This document shows, one piece after another, positions 17,218 through 24,170 of a stretch of 32,221 bases of DNA. The notes beneath the pieces are model-generated. The model was not told where the DNA came from. It saw only the letters and a program-made list of their open reading frames with translations, and searched no databases. Within the stretch, counting starts at the first letter, position 1; every line of letters starts with the position of its first letter. The translations under genes were made by a program, and so were the position numbers. Source of the DNA: Acidobacteriaceae bacterium (GTDB lineage: Bacteria; Acidobacteriota; Terriglobia; Terriglobales; Acidobacteriaceae); contig JASHOC010000140.1 in assembly GCA_030041305.1 (NCBI GenBank), positions 1 through 32,221 of the forward strand, read 5' to 3'.

Positions 17218-17877
17218 CTAGTAGATGCCGGGGATGAGACGGCAGGTGTGGGCGCAGTAGGCTTCGTAGTCACTACCGAAGTGCGCGCGCAAGAGCCGCT
17301 CTTCAGCGCGGATGCGCGCGACGAGTGGCGGAAGCATGAGGGCGACAAGCACAAGCCCGAGGGCGGAACGAAAAGCGAGCACCCAACCCAACATGCAGAT
17401 GAGCAGGCCCAAGTAGCTGGGATTGCGAATCACGCCGTAAACGCCGTGGGTCTCGAGCGTGTGGCCGGTTTGAATGGCCACCAGGCCGCTGAAGCGAGGC
17501 CCGAGGACGAAGACAGGCCACAGGCGCAGGGCGCCGCCGGCGGCGTACAGAAAGATACCCCACCAGCGGACCGCGGCCCCGTCGAGAGTCCAGAAGTTGG
17601 TGCGGTCGGTGTACGCGGGCAGCCATGCGTTCACCAGCGCGATGAGGCTGAACGCGCCAAGAACCCAGCGGTTGCCGCGGTCCTCCTGCTTGCCGGGGCT
17701 GATGTTCCCGCTGGTGAACGGCGCGACGCACATCAGAGCCACGGTCACCACGCCGAGAGCAATCAGAGCCGGATGCGCAAAGAAGGGCCGGACGCCGCCC
17801 CAAGCCATGACCGCTAGCCCGAATTGCACCAGAGCGGACAAGAAACCGATGAGTATAGTTCCTCGCAACGCGGCCAT
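17218..17877 (-). CDS. Isoprenylcysteine carboxyl methyltransferase (ICMT)-like membrane protein
   Basis: A 219-aa integral membrane protein with about five hydrophobic segments. The C-terminal half has the signature of the ICMT/PEMT superfamily: GHTLETHGVYGVIRNPSYLG, a hydrophobic hairpin, then RIRAEERLLRAHFGSDYEAYC and a final RLIPGIY. In this family the HGxYxxxRNPxY and EExxLxxxFGxxYxxY motifs bind SAM and the methyl acceptor near the membrane surface. Bacterial members methylate lipids or small hydrophobic acceptors; true isoprenylcysteine targets are not expected here. GGGAGAG lies a few bases before the ATG. The gene is 117 bases upstream of the oxidoreductase gene on the same strand, so co-transcription is possible but not required. 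Confidence 0.87.
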   Translation of the reverse strand: MAALRGTILIGFLSALVQFGLAVMAWGGVRPFFAHPALIALGVVTVALMCVAPFTSGNISPGKQEDRGNRWVLGAFSLIALVNAWLPAYTDRTNFWTLDGAAVRWWGIFLYAAGGALRLWPVFVLGPRFSGLVAIQTGHTLETHGVYGVIRNPSYLGLLICMLGWVLAFRSALGLVLVALMLPPLVARIRAEERLLRAHFGSDYEAYCAHTCRLIPGIY

Positions 17878-18064
17878 GCGTTCTCTCCCAAACGGGGTTC
17901 ATCGTACCCCATCTTCGGTCCGGTTCGCGTGACTGGAAGCACAATCGCCATGATGCGCGGCGGAAAGGCGCAAGTGCACAGCCGTTTTGTTGGCGCACGG
18001 CGGCGAAGCATTGTGTCGCCAACGTGCGCGGGCCGCGCGTGGGAAAATAGGATCGACGCCTATC

Positions 18065-19921
18065 ATGAGTGATCCAGCAAACCCGGAATCATTGGCCGTT
18101 CCAGAATCCCCATCTCCATCCGCTGCTGAGGACGCCAAGCAGGCCGCCGCCGAGCCAGCGTCCGGCTCTACAACCATTGAAGACTCCGCCGGTGGCGCGC
18201 CGACCGCACAGGAGGGCGCAGCAAGCGCTACGAGCGAGGACTCCGCGACCGAGGCCGGCGAGTCGTTCGCCGAGGCGCTCCAGGCCTTCGAGCGCAGCCA
18301 TACGCATCGTGCTAAGCAGCAGTTGGAGGGGACAGTGGTCTCCGTCTCCGCCGACCAGGTTTTCCTCGACATCGGCTACAAGATGGAGGGCGTGCTGCGG
18401 CGCTCGGCCTTCCCCAATAACGGGGAGGGGGTCAAACCCGGCGACATGTTCCCGGTTTCAATCACCGGGCGTAACGAGGAGAACTACTACGAGCTTTCGC
18501 GTTTTCGCGTGGCGCAGCCCCGCGATTGGTCGGCATTGGAGAGAGCCTTCGCGGAGAAGGTCGCCGTGGCCGGCACGGTGACAGGGTTGGTGAAGGGCGG
18601 ACTTACGGTGGATGTGGGTGTACGCGCGTTCATGCCTGCTTCACGCAGCGGAACCCACGATGCGGCTGAGATGGAAGCGCTGGTGGGTCAGCAGATCGAA
18701 TGTCGCATCACCAAGCTGGATGTTACCGACGAAGACGTCGTGGTGGACCGGCGCGTGGTGCTCGAGGCGCAAGCGCGCAGCGCGCTGGCGAGCCGGCGCT
18801 GTGCGCTCAAGGAGGGCGACACGGTGATGGGCACAGTGCGCTCGCTGGTTTCGTACGGCGCGTTTATCGAGATCGGCGGGCTGGGCGGACTGGAGGGCCT
18901 GCTGCACATCAGCGACATCTCGTACAGCCGGGTCGCGCGGCCCGAAGACCTGCTTTCGATGGGGCAGGAAGTGAAAGTCCGCATCCTCAAGATCGACCCC
19001 GAGACAAAAAAGATTTCTCTGGGTCTCAAGCAACTCGAGCCTGAGCCGTGGGAGACCGCGGCGGAGCGTTACCAGCCCGGTCAGCGCATCACGGGCACGG
19101 TCACGCGGGTGACGGATTTTGGCGCCTTCGTCGAAATCGAGCCGGGCGTCGAGGGACTCATCCACATATCGGAGATGTCGTGGGCGAAAAAGGTGCGTCA
19201 CCCTTCGGACCTGCTCAAGCCGGGCAATCGTGTGGAGGCGGTGCTACTGTCGATCCGCCCGCAGGAACGCCGCATCGCACTTGGGCTGAAGCAGGCGCTG
19301 GCGGACCCGTGGATTGAGGCGGAACGCAAGTTCCCGGCGGGCGCGCAGGTGGAGGGTCCAGTAACGAAACTGATGAACTTCGGCGCGTTTGTCGAGATCG
19401 CCGAAGGCGTGGAGGGTCTGGTGCACATCAGCGAGATGGTGGCCGACCGCCGGCTGCACCACCCGAGCGAAGTGTTGCATGTGGGTCAGAGGGTGAGGGC
19501 GCTGGTTTTGGCGGTGGATCCCGAGCGGCGGCAGTTCCGGCTTTCGATGAAGCAGCTGATCCCCACCGGCCTCGACGAATTCATCGCGGAGCATACAATC
19601 GGCGATACGGTTTCAGGGCGTGTGGTGGAGTTGACCGCATCGGGGGCGACCGTGGAGTTGGGGGAGGGCATCCGCGCGGTGTGCCGCATTCCCAGGGCGG
19701 TAGCCCGCGATCAATCCAAGCCGGCAGCGGCGGCCTCGCCAGGCAAAGCCGATCTCTCGTCCCTCACATCGATGCTGAAGGCGCGTTGGAAAGGGAACGC
19801 TTCCGCCGCGACGCCCGAGCCTGAGCCCCTGGCCGAGGGGCAGGTGCGCAGCTTCAAGATTGTGAAGCTCGATGCGGGGGCGAAGAGGATCGAGGTCGAG
19901 GTCGCGAAATCCTGCAGTTGA
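18065..19921 (+). CDS. rpsA: 30S ribosomal protein S1
   Basis: A 618-aa protein with six S1 (OB-fold) RNA-binding domains. Domains 3 to 5 are the most canonical, each with the YGAF(I/V)EI - GLLHIS(D/E) - GLKQL pattern (SLVSYGAFIEIGGLGGLEGL, TDFGAFVEIEPGVEGLIHIS, MNFGAFVEIAEGVEGLVHIS); domains 1 and 2 are the ribosome-binding type, and domain 6 is degenerate with a Pro/Ala-rich insertion. S1 unwinds and delivers mRNA to the 30S subunit. The start at 18065 is chosen because the sequence upstream in frame lacks family resemblance. The first 75 or so residues are an Ala/Ser/Glu-rich low-complexity extension not present in E. coli S1. The usual neighbour cmk is absent. Confidence 0.95.
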   Translation: MSDPANPESLAVPESPSPSAAEDAKQAAAEPASGSTTIEDSAGGAPTAQEGAASATSEDSATEAGESFAEALQAFERSHTHRAKQQLEGTVVSVSADQVFLDIGYKMEGVLRRSAFPNNGEGVKPGDMFPVSITGRNEENYYELSRFRVAQPRDWSALERAFAEKVAVAGTVTGLVKGGLTVDVGVRAFMPASRSGTHDAAEMEALVGQQIECRITKLDVTDEDVVVDRRVVLEAQARSALASRRCALKEGDTVMGTVRSLVSYGAFIEIGGLGGLEGLLHISDISYSRVARPEDLLSMGQEVKVRILKIDPETKKISLGLKQLEPEPWETAAERYQPGQRITGTVTRVTDFGAFVEIEPGVEGLIHISEMSWAKKVRHPSDLLKPGNRVEAVLLSIRPQERRIALGLKQALADPWIEAERKFPAGAQVEGPVTKLMNFGAFVEIAEGVEGLVHISEMVADRRLHHPSEVLHVGQRVRALVLAVDPERRQFRLSMKQLIPTGLDEFIAEHTIGDTVSGRVVELTASGATVELGEGIRAVCRIPRAVARDQSKPAAAASPGKADLSSLTSMLKARWKGNASAATPEPEPLAEGQVRSFKIVKLDAGAKRIEVEVAKSCS

Positions 19922-19990
19922 CCGGTGCGATGTGCGGGGCGGGATTTATGGGTAACCCGCCAGCTTCGGGCAACAAGGGAATGGCGAGAC

Positions 19991-20099
19991 GAGGCGCCCG
20001 ATTCTGAGACTCCTTCATCAACCGCGGCGAGGTACAACTTTCGTGGCGGCTTTCGTGTGGCCGGTGAGGAAGATACGCGCCTGTCCGTCCGGGCGCCTC
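19991..20099. repeat. 10-bp inverted repeat bracketing the rpsA 3' region
   Basis: GAGGCGCCCG at 19991-20000 is exactly complementary to CGGGCGCCTC at 20090-20099, closing a 109-base segment between the convergent rpsA and zinc-finger genes. There is no U-run, so it is not a standard intrinsic terminator. Confidence 0.45.
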
Positions 20100-20360
20100 T
20101 TATAGGTACACTTCATCTGCGAAGCACCACTTCCAATCTTCGCCGCGCTCGGCGGATTGGATGATGGGGTGCTGCGTTTCGTGAAAGTGCCCCCGAGCGT
20201 GACGGTTGGGCGACGAGTCGCAGCAGCCCACGTGTCCGCATTCGAGACACATGCGCAGGTGAACCCAGCGGCCGCCCGTCTTGAGACATTCCTCGCAGCC
20301 TTTGGTGCGAGGTTTCACCTTCTTTATGTGTTCTTTCACATGAGTGCAAGCCGCCGCCAT
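20100..20360 (-). CDS. UBP-type zinc-finger protein
   Basis: An 86-aa protein made of one zinc finger of the ubiquitin-hydrolase type (PF02148). Ligands are plainly visible: Cys5 and His7, Cys22 and Cys25 (GCEEC), Cys38 and Cys41 (MCLECGHVGCCD), Cys46, His54, His58 and His64, with the conserved WVHLRMCLECGHVGC core and the HARGHFHETQHPI helix. In eukaryotes the domain binds the C-terminal GG of free ubiquitin; in bacteria its role is unknown, and binding to another protein's C-terminus is only a guess. GGAGG lies six bases before the ATG at 20360, so a 15-residue upstream extension is left out. It is divergent from the TonB-dependent receptor and convergent with rpsA. Confidence 0.9.
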   Translation of the reverse strand: MAAACTHVKEHIKKVKPRTKGCEECLKTGGRWVHLRMCLECGHVGCCDSSPNRHARGHFHETQHPIIQSAERGEDWKWCFADEVYL

Positions 20361-20521
20361 GGGGGACCTCCTCGACTTCGCGCCGATTTTTCTACTTTTG
20401 CACAATTAAGCGCGCGGCGCCAGCCCGTTTTGTCCGGGAAGAAAGACGCGCCGCGACGGACGGCAAAGAAAATCTCATCTTCATCGTCTTCTCTACCGAT
20501 AGAGGGTTGCAGGAGCATCCT

Positions 20522-23500
20522 ATGAAGGGCCTTTATCGGCGACTCTTTTCTTTTGCGCTGGCGGCCGCCTTTGCGGGGGCGGCCGCTTACGCGGACAACG
20601 TCTACGCCGCTTTGCACGGCGCGGTCACGGATATGACCGGAGCAGTCGTCTCCGGGGCCACGGTGACGGTGGTGAACGTGGGCACGGGGATTGCCACCGT
20701 ACGCAAGACTGATGGCGCGGGCTATTACATCTTCCCCCAGCTTCAGGCGGGAAGCGTCTATCAAGTGACAATTGCGGCCGACCGGTTTAAGGCCTTTGTC
20801 GCGGATGGCGTCGCGTTGAACGTGAACGACAACCGGGAACTGAACGCGAGGCTGGAAGTGGGGGCGGTAACACAAACCATCCAGGTAGTGGCGGGCGCGT
20901 TGCAGGTGGAGACCGCGAACACGCAACTCGAGCAACTGGTGACGACGCACCAGTTGGAGGGCGTGCCACTCGAAGGGCGCGATCCGGCGGGCTTGCAGAA
21001 GCTGAATCCGGGGGTTGTCGAGTCCTCGGACCGTTTTGGGACCTTCGCCACCAATGGCAGCCAGACGGCGCAGAACTCGTATCTCGTGGACGGCATCGAC
21101 ATCAACGACCCCATGCTCCAAAGCGAAGGGATCCAGGTGAACCCCGACGCGCTGGCCGAAGAAAACATCGTGGCCAGCACCATGAACGCGGAGTTTGCGC
21201 GCAACTCGGGCGCGGTGGTGAATCAGATTCTCAAGGCTGGCTCGAGCCAACTGCACGGCAGCGGTTTCGAGTTTTACCGCGACACGTTTTTGAACAACGG
21301 CGATTATTTCTCCCAGACGCGGCCGGTCTTTCACCAGAACCTTTACGGGGCGACGCTGGGCGGGCCGGTGTTGCCCGGAAGGCTGTTTTTCTTCACCGCC
21401 TACCAGGGGCTGCGCAATCGCACCGCGCAGACCGATTTGCAGACCACGCTCGACGCCGACCAGTTTGCGGGCGACTTCACCAACGACGCGAATTACGCCA
21501 CCGGCGCGTCGAACGGAGCAGGGCTGACCACGAATCCCATTCCGTTCAACATCGGCTCGTGCGTAGCGCCGGAGACGTGGGCGGATTGCTTTGCGAGCGG
21601 CCAAGTCAACATTCCGCCGGCGGAGTGGAATCCGATTGCGGCTGCGCTGATCCAGAAATATGTGTTGTCCGCCAATGAAACACTGGGCGGCGTGGCCTAC
21701 GCCAACTTCAATGCGCTCGACACACAGGCCGAGGATCAGGGTGTGGTGCGCATCGACTGGACGCCGGGCTCGCGCGATAGTCTATGGCTTTCGAGCATCT
21801 TTCAGTCCAGTCCTGGAACCACCACGCTCACCTTCAGCGGCGCCAGCTTTCCCGGCTTCGGCTCGCTGGTGGCCAATCACTACAAGCTTTTCAGCGCCGC
21901 CTGGACGCACGCCTTCGGCGTCAACACGCTCAACGAGCTGCGCGCCTCCTATTACCGCAATCCGTTGGGAGCGGTGAGCCCGGCGACGGTGGTCACACCC
22001 GCCTCGGCAGGCTTTGCGATTACGCCTCAAGATCCGGAGTCGGGCCTGCCGTACATCACCGTGGGGAGTTACTTCAATCTCGGCTTCAGCTATGAAGGTC
22101 CGCAGCCGCGCCTCGACACGAACATGAGCTTTGCCGATAACTTCACCTGGGTGCGTAGGAATCATTCGTTTAAGTTCGGCGCCCAGGTTGAACAGTTCCG
22201 GGTGCGGAATCCCTTCGACGTGTACAACAACGGCTTTTTCGCCTTCGAGGGCGGCGCGATGGGGGGCGGACCGTATAGTTCCGGCGACCCGGCGCTCGAT
22301 TTCGCTCTCGGGATTCCCGACCACTATTACCAGTCGAATAACGGCTTCATCGACGCCGTAGCCCAAGAGCTATACGGGTACGCGCAGGACAACTGGCGGG
22401 TCACCTCCGCTCTCACGTTGAACTACGGGCTGGCCTGGGACGTCGAAGAGCCGTACCAGAACCGCCAGGACAGCGGCCTGGGAGTGATCTGCTGGCAAAA
22501 CTCGAATGCGCAGTCGGCGGTCTTCGCCGGCGCGCCTCCGGGATTGAGCTGGCCGGAGGATGCGGGCTGCAATGCGGCGGGTTCGCCCGTGGCGCACTAC
22601 GATCATTTCGGCCCGCGCCTGGGTGTGGCCTGGTCGCCGGCGTCGGGTCCGGCGCTCGTAGTGGGATCGCCGGGCGCGCACGCATTTTCGCTCCGCGCCG
22701 GCTTCGGCGTCTACTACAACCGGGACCAGGAAGAGCAGTCGCTGCAGAATCTCGAAGACCCACCTTTCATGATCGTTTCGCAGGGCGCGTCGAGCTTCGG
22801 CGGCAGCCCTTCGTTCGCCAACCCCTGGGCCGACGTGGCCGGCAATGGATCGATGACGAATCCGTTTCCCTACCCGCCGGTGAGGGCCAACGCGGCCGTT
22901 GAGTGGATGAATTATTTGCCCCTCCAGCTCGCCGCCTTCGCGTCGTCGTACGACGTTCCGTACACTTACAACTTCAACCTGAACCTGCAGCGCGCGCTCA
23001 ATGCGAGGCTGGTGGCGCAAGTCGGGTACGTGGGCTCGGTGAGCCGCCGCCTTGCCTCCTGGTATGAGGGCGACAACATCACCGCGGCCGGTCATGCGGC
23101 GTGCGTTTCCAATCCCATGTGCGCAGCGTACGCGAGCCGCGTGCACCTGCTCTTTCCGCAATACACGGCGCAGCCCGCCACCGTGCCCGGCAATCCCTAC
23201 GGGCTGCCTTACGGCACGCCCTACTACATCTCAGTCGGCGAGCAGAACACCGAAGGCGCGTCGAACTACAACGCGCTGCAGGCCAGCCTAGTCCAGGCGC
23301 CTGCGCATGGCCTCGAGTTCACGCTCGCCTACACCTACGCACACTCTCTCGATGACGCTTCAGGCTACGAGAGCGCTGTAGGCCGCGAAGGCCGGATCCG
23401 GAACTACGTGCCCGGATTCCAATCCCTCAACTATGGCAGCGCGGATTTCGATGCGCGCCACCGGCTTTCGGCTTCCTACGTGTACAGCCTGCCCGCGCCC

Positions 23501-24037
23501 CGATTCGTGACCGCGAATCCCGCATTGCGCGGGGCTTTTTCCGGCTGGGGCGTCGGCGGGTTGACGGTGCTGCAGAGCGGTTTCCCTGTGCAGGTGTATG
23601 AGCCGAGCGACCGCTCAATGTGGTGCGACGGATACAGCTACTTCGGCTGCCCGGACGTGCCGGAAATGACGAATTTCCATTTCGCCCGGCCGAACATCCG
23701 CAGCGCCGGCAATGCATTCTTCGACGCGGCGGCCTTCTCGCAAGAGCCGCTGGGGACATTCGGCAACACGCCGCGGAACTTCTTCGCGGGCCCGAGGTTC
23801 GACTACACCAATCTGCAGCTCTCGAAGGACCTCTATTTCAACGCCGACCGCAGCCGCTACATGCAACTGCGCATCGAGGCCTTCAACGCTTTCAATCACG
23901 CCAACTTTGCGAATCCAAGCGGTAATTTTCTGAGCGGCAGCTTCGGCCACGTCACCAGCGTCGATCACTCAGCCGATCCCAATGGGGATCCGTCGCCGGG
24001 GCGCGCCATTCAGCTGGCGGGAAAGTTCTATTTTTGA
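20522..24037 (+). CDS. Oar-like TonB-dependent outer-membrane receptor with carboxypeptidase-regulatory domain
   Basis: A 1171-aa outer-membrane protein. A signal peptide (about residues 1-24, ending AAAYAD) precedes a carboxypeptidase regulatory-like beta-sandwich at about 30-115 (LHGAVTDMTGAVVSGATVTV, YYIFPQLQAGSVYQVTI). The plug domain follows, with NSYLVDGIDINDPM, AEFARNSGAVVNQILKAGS and FHQNLYGATLGGPVLPGRLF, typical of acidobacterial Oar-type receptors. The rest is the large beta-barrel (GYAQDNWRVTSALTLNYGL, ADFDARHRLSASYVYSLP), ending in the Phe-terminated strand AGKFYF that BAM recognises. Such receptors import large substrates, probably glycans, with energy from TonB. AGGAG lies six bases before the ATG at 20522. 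There are no adjacent glycan hydrolases or SusD, so the substrate is unknown. Confidence 0.95.
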   Translation: MKGLYRRLFSFALAAAFAGAAAYADNVYAALHGAVTDMTGAVVSGATVTVVNVGTGIATVRKTDGAGYYIFPQLQAGSVYQVTIAADRFKAFVADGVALNVNDNRELNARLEVGAVTQTIQVVAGALQVETANTQLEQLVTTHQLEGVPLEGRDPAGLQKLNPGVVESSDRFGTFATNGSQTAQNSYLVDGIDINDPMLQSEGIQVNPDALAEENIVASTMNAEFARNSGAVVNQILKAGSSQLHGSGFEFYRDTFLNNGDYFSQTRPVFHQNLYGATLGGPVLPGRLFFFTAYQGLRNRTAQTDLQTTLDADQFAGDFTNDANYATGASNGAGLTTNPIPFNIGSCVAPETWADCFASGQVNIPPAEWNPIAAALIQKYVLSANETLGGVAYANFNALDTQAEDQGVVRIDWTPGSRDSLWLSSIFQSSPGTTTLTFSGASFPGFGSLVANHYKLFSAAWTHAFGVNTLNELRASYYRNPLGAVSPATVVTPASAGFAITPQDPESGLPYITVGSYFNLGFSYEGPQPRLDTNMSFADNFTWVRRNHSFKFGAQVEQFRVRNPFDVYNNGFFAFEGGAMGGGPYSSGDPALDFALGIPDHYYQSNNGFIDAVAQELYGYAQDNWRVTSALTLNYGLAWDVEEPYQNRQDSGLGVICWQNSNAQSAVFAGAPPGLSWPEDAGCNAAGSPVAHYDHFGPRLGVAWSPASGPALVVGSPGAHAFSLRAGFGVYYNRDQEEQSLQNLEDPPFMIVSQGASSFGGSPSFANPWADVAGNGSMTNPFPYPPVRANAAVEWMNYLPLQLAAFASSYDVPYTYNFNLNLQRALNARLVAQVGYVGSVSRRLASWYEGDNITAAGHAACVSNPMCAAYASRVHLLFPQYTAQPATVPGNPYGLPYGTPYYISVGEQNTEGASNYNALQASLVQAPAHGLEFTLAYTYAHSLDDASGYESAVGREGRIRNYVPGFQSLNYGSADFDARHRLSASYVYSLPAPRFVTANPALRGAFSGWGVGGLTVLQSGFPVQVYEPSDRSMWCDGYSYFGCPDVPEMTNFHFARPNIRSAGNAFFDAAAFSQEPLGTFGNTPRNFFAGPRFDYTNLQLSKDLYFNADRSRYMQLRIEAFNAFNHANFANPSGNFLSGSFGHVTSVDHSADPNGDPSPGRAIQLAGKFYF

Positions 24038-24170
24038 GCCGAGCGGCCCGGCCTAGCCCGCATTTAAAACCGGGGACCCGAGGCGCCGATCTTTGTTGTG
24101 GAACTCGCTTCCGAGACGTGGGCCACCTGCCCGGTCGGCCCACGCATCGATTTGGATACTGTCCCCCCGA

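Noticed and set aside
16330..17817. 495-codon plus-strand frame opposite the Gfo/Idh/MocA and ICMT-like genes
   Set aside because: Both minus-strand genes are intact and recognised; the plus-strand frame has no domain and spans two unrelated genes.
20336..21604. 422-codon minus-strand frame across the zinc-finger start and the TonB receptor start
   Set aside because: It overlaps two well-supported genes and reads as an arginine-rich shadow.
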